The notes beneath the pieces are model-generated. The model made no database searches. It was not told the origin of the DNA and saw nothing but the letters and a program-made list of their open reading frames with translations. Shown here piece by piece: positions 15,617 to 24,757 of a stretch of 64,000 nt of DNA. Position 1 is the first letter of the stretch, and each line of letters starts with the position of its first letter. The position numbers and the translations under genes are program-made. Source of the stretch: UBA1858 sp963976865 (GTDB lineage Bacteria > Pseudomonadota > Gammaproteobacteria > UBA4575); NCBI GenBank assembly GCA_963976865.1, contig CAXBLY010000001.1, positions 186,001 to 250,000 on the forward strand, written 5' to 3'.

Positions 15617-17684
15617 TATATCGGGCGATACGAAAACCTATCTCCACATGTGGCTTTTCACGATAGTCACGATAAGCAAGGCGCGTATTACTCAGTGTTC
15701 CTCGCAACCATGAAGATCCGCGCACAACATGATGTTTGCCTTGACTGGGGCCGACAGGATCAACAAATACCTGTGATTCCGATACAGCATGGATAGTATA
15801 GTAATCATGCATCCACTCAGCCGCGTTTGCTTCAATATCGTAAAGACTATTTTGATTTTTCGCAAAGCTGCCGGTCGGCGCAGGACCTGCAAACCCGTCA
15901 TTATATTCAGGGATTGTGAATCCAATAATTTTTCTTGCCTGCTGGTCTGCATAGTTACCGCTGATTGCCTGTGGAGGATAGTTTTCACCCCAGGGATATC
16001 GCAATAAAGCGCCATTGGGCTGCACCCTCGCCACCCAGGCCCATTCAGCCTCAGTAACTAAGCGATACCCTGTTAGCAAAGGATTTTCTGCTATTAACCT
16101 CCCATCCCTTTCACGGTAACTTAGTGGCAAATCTTCCAGTTCACTTAACCAGTTGCAATAACGTGCAGCCTGCTCCCAGCTGATATTGACCACCGGCTGC
16201 TTCGGGAGTGAAAGATCTACACCATTGAAATTTCCTGAATTATGTTTTGTGTCAAAGCGTGCAAATTCCTGATTGCTTACTTCTTTTACACCAATATAAA
16301 ATCTGCGCTTAAGTTTTACATTCCGCAACACTTCATTTGCTCTACGTCCCTGCTCACGTCGCGAACTTCCCATAGTAAATTCGCCCGGGGTGATTAGTTG
16401 CAGTTGCTGCCCCTGGCTGTTAACAAACCTTTCCGGATAATATTTTTCACCTTCTCGCAGCATTAATGTGATTTTTTCATTTACCGGCGAATTAGCTTTA
16501 GGAGTGATATTCAGTACGTGTGTATTATATCCACTCTCTTTCACCTCAATTACATGTGGAGCAGTTGTCAGTGAAAAAGTCTGATCTCCGTAGCCCTGCA
16601 ATTTTCCGTCTACCAATACCACAGCAGTTTTAGGGACTACATCCAAGTGCACGCTGGCTAATATTGCCTGCAAACCCACTTCTATCGCTTTACTTTCACC
16701 GCTCTTTACTTTCACTGTACGCGCTAGTTCGCGATAGCCCAATTTTTCAAAACGAATTTTATAATCGACATTTGGCAGCACTGTTATCGTTATTGGCGTC
16801 ACACCCTGCATTTGTTCATTCATAAAAACACGTGCGCCTGAAGGCGAAGACTTGGCGATCAGGTAGCTAGGATCACGATCAAGTTCTATTACTCCCAAAT
16901 CCAGCGGTCTATCTGCCAGCACTACAAACTCAGATATATATGCAGAAAAATCAGGATGTACGAGTTCCAGACGATGCCGCCCCGCATCCACTTCCAACTG
17001 CTGCGGCGTGGCTCCAAGATTTTCGCCATCCAGCCATATTTGTGCTGCTGCAGGTTTTGTATCAATTGAAACCTGCGACCAGTCAGGCACCATAGAAAAT
17101 GTTACATGTTGTTTTTGCTCTGCACCTTCAACCTGAAATTCTGACAAATGTGTCTGATAACGATAGCGTTGCAATTCTATAGTGTGCGTACCTGCCTCCA
17201 ATGCAATATCCTGCATGGGTGCTACACCCACGTAGCGATTATCTATATAAACTATGGCCAGTTCCGGTGAATCAACGCTGATGGAAACCAGGCCCGGCTT
17301 TTTTTTCAATGTACGCTTGAAAGTATAAGAGGCAAGTCTGCCAATACTGATGTTTTCTTTTAATGTGTAGTACCCTGGTTTACTCGCAGTCAAATCATAC
17401 TCGCCAGGTTGCGCAAGAAATCGATCCTGCAGTTTAATCGATAACGATCCATCACTTAACTGAAGTGTTTCCGGCGCAGGTGAAACCTCAATAATCACTG
17501 ACTTGGCACTGACGACAAACCAGAAAATAAAAATTAACGCAAAAGCAAATAGCACATATATAAATTTAACAAAGTCCTTTTTACCATATCGACTGACAAC
17601 ACTGGCTTCATCAAAATTAACTTTGATGGGCTCTATCAATTCTTTATGTTGTTCCTGGCTGGAATTTTTTTGCTGATCAGGCAT
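15606..17684 (-). CDS. Membrane protein with PEGA repeats and a SUMF1 domain lacking catalytic cysteines
   Basis: The 692-residue protein has one transmembrane helix at about residues 40-61 and a periplasmic remainder. At least four PEGA repeats follow (about 130-425), seen from motifs such as VYIDNRYVGVAPM, IWLDGENLGATPQ and VFMNEQMQGVTPI. The C-terminal 260 residues form a SUMF1/formylglycine-generating-enzyme-like domain (GEFTMGSS, NVSWEQAARYCNWL, RYPWGENYPP, RGSSWLRG, GFRIAR). In true FGE the RGGSxLC segment holds two catalytic cysteines. Here those positions are Arg661 and Asn666, so formylglycine formation is not expected and a binding role is likelier. No sulfatase is nearby. It starts two bases after the TPR gene. 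Confidence 0.86.
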   Translation of the reverse strand: MPDQQKNSSQEQHKELIEPIKVNFDEASVVSRYGKKDFVKFIYVLFAFALIFIFWFVVSAKSVIIEVSPAPETLQLSDGSLSIKLQDRFLAQPGEYDLTASKPGYYTLKENISIGRLASYTFKRTLKKKPGLVSISVDSPELAIVYIDNRYVGVAPMQDIALEAGTHTIELQRYRYQTHLSEFQVEGAEQKQHVTFSMVPDWSQVSIDTKPAAAQIWLDGENLGATPQQLEVDAGRHRLELVHPDFSAYISEFVVLADRPLDLGVIELDRDPSYLIAKSSPSGARVFMNEQMQGVTPITITVLPNVDYKIRFEKLGYRELARTVKVKSGESKAIEVGLQAILASVHLDVVPKTAVVLVDGKLQGYGDQTFSLTTAPHVIEVKESGYNTHVLNITPKANSPVNEKITLMLREGEKYYPERFVNSQGQQLQLITPGEFTMGSSRREQGRRANEVLRNVKLKRRFYIGVKEVSNQEFARFDTKHNSGNFNGVDLSLPKQPVVNISWEQAARYCNWLSELEDLPLSYRERDGRLIAENPLLTGYRLVTEAEWAWVARVQPNGALLRYPWGENYPPQAISGNYADQQARKIIGFTIPEYNDGFAGPAPTGSFAKNQNSLYDIEANAAEWMHDYYTIHAVSESQVFVDPVGPSQGKHHVVRGSSWLRGTLSNTRLAYRDYREKPHVEIGFRIARYIEK

Positions 17685-17686
17685 GA

Positions 17687-19246
17687 TTAGATTGACTCTT
17701 CACAAACTATCATTATCGAAGAATTGTTACTTTCAGGCTTAATATTTATTACTTTACGAACATCACGATATCCATTCCTTGTGCCAACGACTGTATACGG
17801 CCCTGGCCTCAACTGAAGCTCGTACTGCTTGAACTTCCCCAAACGCTTCACTTTAAATACAACAACTTCAGTATGATTGTCTGATACCAGTATCACCGGA
17901 ACAGGTGTTGCGGCGACACGTACCAGACGCTGCAATTGTTCATAATGCTGTTCAATGATTGCTCCTGGAGAAGTCAGTCCCGCTACAGATTCAAGCACCT
18001 TTTCTGCATCTTGCAGCACTTTGTCTTTATACAACTGATCTGATGACGCAAGTGCCGCTTTTAGCTCATCTAGAATCATTGCCTTGGCATTACTATCCCG
18101 CAAGCCGCTAGAAGCCTGTTTATGATTATTATTCAGGCGTAAAACCTTCTCAAAGCTTGTTGCTGCCTGCTGCCACTGTTGCAATTGCACAAAATGCTCT
18201 GCTTCAACCAATAGATTTTCTATCTTCGCTTCACGAATAGCGGCATCAACCTTATTCAGTCCAGTCACAGGCTCGCTAGCATCTGGTTTTAATTTTTTCG
18301 CATCTTTAAATGCTGCCCGCGCATCAGTGTATTGCCGGTTTTGCAATGCCTGGTATGCGACTGCCAATATTCGTGAAAATTCCTCGTCTGCAAGTCTTGT
18401 ATCTACTCGTGCTAAAGCAGCGCGCGCTTCATCTGACAGCGGATCAAGTGTAATTGCTTCCTCATAAACCAGTTTGGCCTGTTGTAGCTGATTATGAAAC
18501 TCAAAACTGCTGCCACGTTGCAGTAAAGCAAACAGTTGCTCAAGCGTTTTTGTTCGTTGAACGCCATTTATTGCACGCATGTCTTGTGGGGAGATTGCTA
18601 TTGCCAGAGCAAATTGTTGAAATGCAGTATTCTGATCACCCTGCGTTAATGCCTGCTCTCCGCGTGTTAACGCCTGCATCAGTGTCGGCTGGATACGCTG
18701 CTTTAAGTCCTGCAGCCTGTTAATTGCAAGCTGAAAGGTTTCTGACGCCTGTCGATATTGCTGACGCCGATAATGTTCGTCACCTATTCGACCCTGCTCA
18801 ACCGCGTCAGCATATTTTTCTGCTGCCCACTTTTTTACGGCGTGCCTGTCAAGATGAGCTTCGAGTTCAATTATGCTTGCAAGCAACTTCCCTGCTTCCA
18901 CTTTGAATTGTTGTGATACGTCATCCACAGCTTCGGTTTTTTCCAAAGCGTCAGGCTGACTCGTTACAACACCTGATTCAATTGGCTCATTTTTTTCTTG
19001 CCGGGAATGCGTTGCTGTCTTGTCATCATCACTGACACTATCGTTAATCCTTTTTCTATCCAGATCACCTGGTAGTAAAAAGACAACATATAACGCCAGC
19101 ATCAATAGAACTATAAAGGTTACCCAAACCCATTTTTTCGACAGCAATGAAGCAGATGAGTGCTCAGACAAAGCAGCGCTTTTCCTGACTGGCACTGATG
19201 CAATCTCAAGTACCTCAATGGCTTCTTTATTTTTTGAGTCAGACAT
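17687..19246 (-). CDS. TPR-rich membrane protein with C-terminal PEGA-like domain
   Basis: The 519-residue protein has a charged cytoplasmic N-terminus, one transmembrane helix (WVWVTFIVLLMLALYVVFLL, about residues 34-54) and a long helical repeat region, about 110-420. Several TPR-like repeats are visible: YRQASETFQLAINRL, NTAFQQFALAIAISPQ, QLQQAKLVYEEAITLDP, QYTDARAAFKDAKKLKP and QWQQAATSFEKVLRLNN. The last 70 residues (YELQLRPGPYTVVGTRNGYRDV) look like a PEGA domain. Topology suggests the repeats lie in the periplasm, as a scaffold. It shares the TM-plus-PEGA plan with the SUMF1 protein encoded two bases downstream, and the two probably interact. Confidence 0.82.
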   Translation of the reverse strand: MSDSKNKEAIEVLEIASVPVRKSAALSEHSSASLLSKKWVWVTFIVLLMLALYVVFLLPGDLDRKRINDSVSDDDKTATHSRQEKNEPIESGVVTSQPDALEKTEAVDDVSQQFKVEAGKLLASIIELEAHLDRHAVKKWAAEKYADAVEQGRIGDEHYRRQQYRQASETFQLAINRLQDLKQRIQPTLMQALTRGEQALTQGDQNTAFQQFALAIAISPQDMRAINGVQRTKTLEQLFALLQRGSSFEFHNQLQQAKLVYEEAITLDPLSDEARAALARVDTRLADEEFSRILAVAYQALQNRQYTDARAAFKDAKKLKPDASEPVTGLNKVDAAIREAKIENLLVEAEHFVQLQQWQQAATSFEKVLRLNNNHKQASSGLRDSNAKAMILDELKAALASSDQLYKDKVLQDAEKVLESVAGLTSPGAIIEQHYEQLQRLVRVAATPVPVILVSDNHTEVVVFKVKRLGKFKQYELQLRPGPYTVVGTRNGYRDVRKVINIKPESNNSSIMIVCEESI

Positions 19247-19277
19247 GGCTCAACAGAGTGTTTAAATTATAGTTTAC

Positions 19278-20531
19278 TCACGCGTCACTGAATGCATCAT
19301 TGCCCACTTCGCTGGGAATACCCACCTCTTCCTGATAGATTGCTTTTAATAGAGCTCTCCATTGCAGGTACTGCTCATCAAGTGTGCCTGTTAGTTCTTT
19401 AGCTTCGCCATCGACTTCTATTACCAGCGGCTCTACATCAGTTTGCAAAGATTCACTAAGCTCTACAATTGCCTCTTTATGGATAACAGCCTCTTCGCTT
19501 GCGTTGGCACCATCGACATACAAAGAGACGCCTGCAACTACTAACCCTGGTGAAGCATTCTCACCTAGAACTACCATTACAATACTGCCAATGACTGCTG
19601 CTGCACCAAGCGTTTTCTTGAATTTTGCTTCACGCTCTACTTTTCGTTTTTCCAGGGTTTCTATCAGGTAGTACTTGCGCCAGTTCCCGTATGTGGCCTG
19701 TACTTTTTCATAATAACTGGCGTAATGCTCATTAATTGTATCAACAAGAAGATATTCACGTTCGCGGATTTTTTTCACGCGTATTAATGAGGGATCATCT
19801 GTCGCAGGCAGACGCAATATTGTTGTATTTCCCTGATCATCTTGTGTGATGTAATTTTTATAGATTTCAGGCGCCAGATTGGCGGCATATTTAAGTTCAC
19901 TGGTATTTCGGATAGTCATGAGTCGCTGACTGTCAATGGATTTACGATATGTATTAATATCGTTAGCAATGCGGTTATACATACCCTGGTATATTTCCGC
20001 CAGATCATTTTCATCTTTTATTTCAGTGTAATTTTTCCGTGTTACTTTCGTCTGATATGTATTTTCAAACCAGAGCTCGCCTGTTGAATCAGCAACGTGT
20101 ATTTTCAGTTTTAATTTTTCACCAGTGGACTCAATAATTTCCCCATTAACAATCACATCCACCACTTCTGATTCTGAAGGCAAAACGTTTACCGCTCCCC
20201 AGCTGCTTGTTTTCTGAATGGTCTCACGCAAATGATAAGAAATGTAACGTGCTTCAGCCTGACGTATTTCCGGGCTAATGCCCTCCTGTTCCTGCTGCTC
20301 CGGACTAATCTCGCCACCCTCAAATACAATGACACCAACGTCGAGCAGATTTTTCTCCTGTAATTGTGTTTGTTCTATTTCGATTTTTTCATCAGCATCA
20401 ACTTTTATAGCGCCTACTGACGAACACCCACTGAATACAAGCAGTAGCAGCAAATAATGAAAATATTTTAAGGTGCCGATGAAGCAGCAGCCGGATTCTG
20501 CTGATTTTTGTATTTCCAATACTCTTCCCAT
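19278..20531 (-). CDS. Lipoprotein of the TolQ/vWA operon
   Basis: The N-terminus has a hydrophobic run YLLLLLVFSGCSS ending in a good lipobox (FSGC), so the 417-residue protein is probably lipid-modified at Cys35. No better start was found between 20531 and the lipobox, so the start overlaps the upstream gene by 64 bases. The first part (LLDVGVIVFEGG, then AVNVLPSESEVVDVIVNGEI) resembles the alpha/beta fold of outer-membrane-associated lipoproteins such as LpoB, CsgG or TolB-N, but this is only pattern similarity. A glycine-rich hydrophobic stretch lies around residues 310-345 (AAAVIGSIVMVVLGE). It probably supplies the outer-membrane or periplasmic end of the operon's machine. Confidence 0.72.
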   Translation of the reverse strand: MGRVLEIQKSAESGCCFIGTLKYFHYLLLLLVFSGCSSVGAIKVDADEKIEIEQTQLQEKNLLDVGVIVFEGGEISPEQQEQEGISPEIRQAEARYISYHLRETIQKTSSWGAVNVLPSESEVVDVIVNGEIIESTGEKLKLKIHVADSTGELWFENTYQTKVTRKNYTEIKDENDLAEIYQGMYNRIANDINTYRKSIDSQRLMTIRNTSELKYAANLAPEIYKNYITQDDQGNTTILRLPATDDPSLIRVKKIREREYLLVDTINEHYASYYEKVQATYGNWRKYYLIETLEKRKVEREAKFKKTLGAAAVIGSIVMVVLGENASPGLVVAGVSLYVDGANASEEAVIHKEAIVELSESLQTDVEPLVIEVDGEAKELTGTLDEQYLQWRALLKAIYQEEVGIPSEVGNDAFSDA

Positions 20532-21160
20532 AATTTCTCTTTTATTACTGGATCTGTTTCTGCTTCCGCTGCTTCGCGCAGCTGGCGGGCAACTATGTCG
20601 TCGTCATCACCACTGGGCACAGTGGATACTTGCGTACTACTGCTTTTCTCGCCCTGGCGATCACTTGCTTTTTCCTGTGCTGTATTACTAGCACCGGCTG
20701 CCTGTTCAGTTTTTTCTTCTTCGCTACCGTCCTGACCGTGAGAACTTGCTGTTTCATTACTTTCAGTTCCCTCCCCACTGGCAGTTGCTCCAGAATCACC
20801 TTCGCTTTCAGATTCAGCTTCTAACTCAGCATCACTGCGAACCGCCGCTTTTTGACGCGCACTTTCCTGCCGCTCCTGTTGCGCCTGTTCCAGTTCGCGC
20901 AGCAATTTTTCATCAAATTCCTGCAAACTGCGTTCAAAATCCTGTATGTGTTCACTTGAATCGGTTATTTTTATCTCAGCGACACTGTCAACATTCTTTA
21001 TTTCGGTAGCAGAATGAATGTAGGCCGCATCGGCAGTCTCTTCTTTAACCTTATAATCTATATGGTTAGTGGCGCAGGCGACTGAAAATCCACCACATAC
21101 CATCATAGCCAATAACCATACGCATCTGCACTGTGGGTACATCAATTGTCCAATACTCAT
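20468..21160 (-). CDS. Secreted acidic low-complexity protein, first gene of the operon
   Basis: The ATG at 21160 has AGGA six bases upstream. An ATG one codon earlier and a TTG at 21178 are alternatives. The 230-residue protein has an export signal (CVWLLAMMVCGGFSVACA) whose cysteine may be lipidated, although the lipobox is poor. The mature protein is a glutamate/glutamine-rich predicted coiled coil (QEFDEKLLRELEQAQQERQE), then a serine, glycine and acid-rich linker, then a short helical end (DPVIKEKLWEEYWKYKNQQ). It should be periplasmic. It overlaps the lipoprotein gene, marking them as one transcription unit. I see no family match. Confidence 0.66.
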   Translation of the reverse strand: MSIGQLMYPQCRCVWLLAMMVCGGFSVACATNHIDYKVKEETADAAYIHSATEIKNVDSVAEIKITDSSEHIQDFERSLQEFDEKLLRELEQAQQERQESARQKAAVRSDAELEAESESEGDSGATASGEGTESNETASSHGQDGSEEEKTEQAAGASNTAQEKASDRQGEKSSSTQVSTVPSGDDDDIVARQLREAAEAETDPVIKEKLWEEYWKYKNQQNPAAASSAP

Positions 21161-21379
21161 CATAAATCCTGGTATCAATCTTATGCCTTCTATTTAATAA
21201 TCGCGAACTGCTTTGCACACACTACTTAATAGACTCATTGCCAGCGAGAAAGTTTGAATACGCAAATCATGCGGATATCTTAAAAGCACCGTAAGAGGTA
21301 TTTAAAACCACCATTAGCAGCGTAAAATCGTCAATCACATATTTATTTTCACGCAATAAGAATAAACAAAAGGCAGTTC

Positions 21380-22426
21380 ATGCGGCCCGCACATTTATTT
21401 TCTGTATTAAACAAGGAATTCCACGGAACTACTCTAGGCCAACACACCCCGGTGATGTTATGGGGACCGCCTGGCGTGGGCAAATCACAAATTGTTGCAC
21501 AGGTTGCGGAACGAAATGCTGTTCCCATGATAGATATCCGCCTGTCTCAAATGGAGCCGAGCGATCTACGCGGCATTCCATTTCGTATCGATACCAGTGT
21601 GGAATGGGCCATACCTTCAATGTTGCCAAATAAAGAGCGCCATGGCAGTCAGGGAATTTTATTTTTAGATGAAATAACATCAGCTGCCCCAAGTGTTTCA
21701 GCTGCTGCATACCAGTTAATTCTGGACCGCAGACTCGGGCAATACGAAGTTCCAGAAGGCTGGGCAATTCTCGCTGCAGGTAATCGACAGGGCGATCGTG
21801 GTGTCACGTACACAATGCCTGCGCCACTGGCTAATCGCTTTTCCCATTACCAGGTCGATGTGAATCTGGATGACTGGGTAGCCTGGGCATACGAAAATAA
21901 CATTGATGATCGTATTATTGCTTTTTTGCGCTTCAGGCCTGATCTGATTTTTGAATTTGATGCTGCACAAAACCCAATGGCATTTCCATCTCCACGCTCC
22001 TGGGAGTTTACCCATCGCGCATTGCAAAAATTTATTGACCAGGGCGCAATACTGTTAGAAACACTACAGGCATGCGTGGGGCCTGCTGCTGGTGTGGAAT
22101 TAAATGCTTTCATTGCCAATCTGGATTCAATGCCAAATATAGAAGACATCGTAAATGGCAAAGATGTCCCCGTCCCTGCTGAAATAGATCTTCAGTACGC
22201 TGTCGCATCCGCGCTGGTTGGACAGGCTATTCGTGTCAACAAATCCGATAACGCCGAAAAATTACAGGGCAATATCCTTACTTATGCTCACAGGTTTCCG
22301 CAAAAAGAAATGGGAGTCATGATGATTTCTGATATGCATCGCGCAATTGGTGAAAAGATTTTTTCATTACCAGAATTTGTTTCCTGGGCAGACTCTGTTG
22401 CAGACTTAATGCTTTACGAAAACTAA
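21380..22426 (+). CDS. MoxR-family AAA+ ATPase
   Basis: This 348-residue AAA+ protein has Walker A GPPGVGKS at residues 29-36, Walker B ILFLDE at 93-98 and a sensor-1-like stretch WAILAAGNRQGDRGV. MoxR ATPases act with vWA proteins as chaperones that load cofactors or remodel complexes. The next gene encodes a vWA protein, which is the usual MoxR arrangement. The gene is divergent from the TolQ/vWA operon, with 219 bases between start codons, so it could assist that system too, although this is only inference from position. Confidence 0.93.
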   Translation: MRPAHLFSVLNKEFHGTTLGQHTPVMLWGPPGVGKSQIVAQVAERNAVPMIDIRLSQMEPSDLRGIPFRIDTSVEWAIPSMLPNKERHGSQGILFLDEITSAAPSVSAAAYQLILDRRLGQYEVPEGWAILAAGNRQGDRGVTYTMPAPLANRFSHYQVDVNLDDWVAWAYENNIDDRIIAFLRFRPDLIFEFDAAQNPMAFPSPRSWEFTHRALQKFIDQGAILLETLQACVGPAAGVELNAFIANLDSMPNIEDIVNGKDVPVPAEIDLQYAVASALVGQAIRVNKSDNAEKLQGNILTYAHRFPQKEMGVMMISDMHRAIGEKIFSLPEFVSWADSVADLMLYEN

Positions 22427-22439
22427 GCAAGCACACGTT

Positions 22440-23657
22440 TTGGACGACAATTCTGTAGACACAAAACTGGCTGCTGCTCGTACTCGTCTGATTCTGGATA
22501 AACCATTTTTAGGCGCACTGGTTTTAAGAATGCCATTAGAAATGGGTGACCCTTCCTGGTGTATCACAGCAGCTACTGATGCAAAAAAGATTTATTTCAA
22601 TTACGAATACATCAACCAGCTGCATGGTTCAGAAACACAGTTTGTATTGGCTAAACAGGCATTACACTGTGCATTGTCTCATTTCGCACGTCGAGGACAC
22701 AGAATAAAGCAGCGCTGGGATCTGGCCTGTGAATATGCAGTTAACCCGATACTCGTAGAGGAAGGATTTAGCGCACCTCCAGGCACTCTAATCGAAGATA
22801 GTTTTACCGGTATGACGGCCGAAGAGATTTACTGCTGTCTACAAGACAAAGAAGATGGTGATGCAGATAGCTCCGAGCATCAGGAGGAAGGTAATGAAGA
22901 GACTACCGACCCTACTGACGAAGACAATTCCACTGACCCACAGCAAAACAGTAATCAGGATAACAGTGATTCTGGTGAATCTGATTTTAAAGGCAGCCCC
23001 AGACCGGCAACAATGTCACAGCAGGAACAGGATAATTTATCGGTACAGTGGCAGCAACGATTGGCAGGCGCTGCACAACAGGCCCAGCAAGCAGGAAAAC
23101 TGAGCGAGTCAATGGCACGCATGGTGGAGTTCATGTTGCAGCCAAAATTACCCTGGCGCGCACTACTTGCGAGACACATGACAGCAACGGCAAGAGATGA
23201 CTACAATTATTCACGCCCTTCTTCCCGACGTGGTGACCCATCAATCTTTCCAAGTTTACGCAGTTCTCAGGTAAATATGATTGTTGCCATAGACATCAGT
23301 GGCTCGATCGACGACAAAGAAATGAATGAATTCCTTTGTGAAATTGATGCAATAAAAGGACAATTGCGTGCACGCATCAGCTTACTTGCATGCGATGCTG
23401 AACTGGCTGAAGGGTCACCCTGGATATTTGAGTCATGGGAAGAATTTGCCCTGCCCAAAACATTCACTGGCGGTGGTGGAACTGATTTCTGTCCCGTATT
23501 TGACTGGGTAGAAAAACAGGATCAGGCACCAGAGCTTCTGGTTTACTTTAGTGACTGTGCTGGCAAGTTCCCAGACTATCAACCCAGCTATCCCGTGATC
23601 TGGTTAGTAAAAGGCAAACACGCCGTCCCATTTGGCCAACGTATTCAGCTCAACTAA
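22440..23657 (+). CDS. vWA-like metallopeptidase-domain protein (DUF2201 type) with decayed HExxH
   Basis: The 405-residue protein starts at a TTG 14 bases after the MoxR stop, and the binding site is weak. The N-terminal 130 residues match the metallopeptidase-like domain that pairs with MoxR, in which LAHEVLH is usual. Here the motif reads LAKQALHCALSH, so the first zinc histidine and the catalytic glutamate are replaced by Lys72 and Gln73, and peptidase activity is unlikely. A low-complexity acidic linker follows (about 140-190). Then comes a vWA domain with MIDAS motif DISGS (Asp285, Ser287, Ser289) and the GGGGTDF loop. Its stop overlaps the next start (TAATG). Confidence 0.86.
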   Translation: MDDNSVDTKLAAARTRLILDKPFLGALVLRMPLEMGDPSWCITAATDAKKIYFNYEYINQLHGSETQFVLAKQALHCALSHFARRGHRIKQRWDLACEYAVNPILVEEGFSAPPGTLIEDSFTGMTAEEIYCCLQDKEDGDADSSEHQEEGNEETTDPTDEDNSTDPQQNSNQDNSDSGESDFKGSPRPATMSQQEQDNLSVQWQQRLAGAAQQAQQAGKLSESMARMVEFMLQPKLPWRALLARHMTATARDDYNYSRPSSRRGDPSIFPSLRSSQVNMIVAIDISGSIDDKEMNEFLCEIDAIKGQLRARISLLACDAELAEGSPWIFESWEEFALPKTFTGGGGTDFCPVFDWVEKQDQAPELLVYFSDCAGKFPDYQPSYPVIWLVKGKHAVPFGQRIQLN

Positions 23658-24757
23658 TGGATTTATCTCACGAAGACAAACTGCGACTTAATGTTCTACT
23701 TGCGCAGCAACTACAGGCCATTCGCATCGACGAATCTCGCATGGAGCTCTATGCTCTTTCTGAGAAAGGTGAAGCTAAAATCACATTACACCCCAATTGC
23801 AAAGATGAAAAATACCTGAAAATAGTACGCCAGTGGCTTTCCACTAATGTTCTTGGATCACCAGGTGGTTACCCTGTCTTTTTGCGTCGGTGGACACGTA
23901 TGGGTCAGGCTCGTGACAACAGCCTGGAAAAATTACTTTTACTGGGTGAACCTGAAGCTGTTGTCGCTGTTGTGCATGCAAATGGAATCACAAATGAAAT
24001 TGCCCGGCGTGCATGGTGGTGTGCACCAAATTCGGATAATGCGCGATGTTTACTGGAATCAGCAGAAGTTGCACAGGGATACATGGGACAGGAACTTGCA
24101 AAATTTCTGGTTGAGTTTTTGCCTTTTGAGGAATCATCAAAAGCATTAATGAAATCAGTAAGATTAATACTTCAACCAGATTTAATCGATGAAAAAACAA
24201 AGCTTGATATCTGGAATCGTGGTAAACGTCGTAACACTTTTTATGTTGGCTTTATAAAACAATGCCCGGAATCAATTCCTGTAAAGGTCAAGGCACATTC
24301 GATGTTTGACAAAGTCAGCCAGTACGCTTCCTTCCATCAATATATAAACAAATTAAGCTCGGTATTCAGCGCTCAGGGGCAGGCAACGCTTGACGCCATC
24401 ATCACGGTACTGAAAAAACCTAATGACCAGGATGTTGCTGTCGAGATTTTCAATGCCATTGGAAACCATTTCAACGCTGAAACATTGGAGAATTTTCGCT
24501 GGCGGAATATCAGTGAACTTGATGAACATGCAGAAATAATACTTAATAGCCTAACGTCAGAGATAAATAGCCTGACCAGTGACTGGCCAGATGCCAAATC
24601 TCATCTATATGCAGTAATATACCTGTCCATGGTCAGCGAAACGTTGCTTGACCCTGTATTTGGTGTGAGCGATGCGATCGGCTCTGTGATGCGCAAACGC
24701 ATTTCTCATTTAACGGACCCCATACTAATGCAACTCAATACACTTAAACAATCATGA
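23657..24757 (+). CDS. DsrS-like protein (tentative), possible sulfur-oxidation accessory
   Basis: This 366-residue soluble protein has no signal peptide or known catalytic motif. Its N-terminus (LSHEDKLRLNVLLAQQLQAIRIDESRM) and GSPGGYPVFLRRWTRMGQ recall the protein named DsrS at the end of the dsr operon of purple sulfur bacteria. I make this link from memory of the family, not from a search. DsrS has no established enzymatic function. Downstream, with a four-base overlap, is CysG, which makes the siroheme that dissimilatory sulfite reductase needs, so the context agrees. It is also coupled to the vWA gene upstream. The rest of the dsr operon is not in this window. Confidence 0.55.
   Translation: MDLSHEDKLRLNVLLAQQLQAIRIDESRMELYALSEKGEAKITLHPNCKDEKYLKIVRQWLSTNVLGSPGGYPVFLRRWTRMGQARDNSLEKLLLLGEPEAVVAVVHANGITNEIARRAWWCAPNSDNARCLLESAEVAQGYMGQELAKFLVEFLPFEESSKALMKSVRLILQPDLIDEKTKLDIWNRGKRRNTFYVGFIKQCPESIPVKVKAHSMFDKVSQYASFHQYINKLSSVFSAQGQATLDAIITVLKKPNDQDVAVEIFNAIGNHFNAETLENFRWRNISELDEHAEIILNSLTSEINSLTSDWPDAKSHLYAVIYLSMVSETLLDPVFGVSDAIGSVMRKRISHLTDPILMQLNTLKQS

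Noticed and set aside
15606..17684. Functional sulfatase-activating enzyme
   Set aside because: The catalytic cysteines are replaced and no sulfatase gene is nearby.
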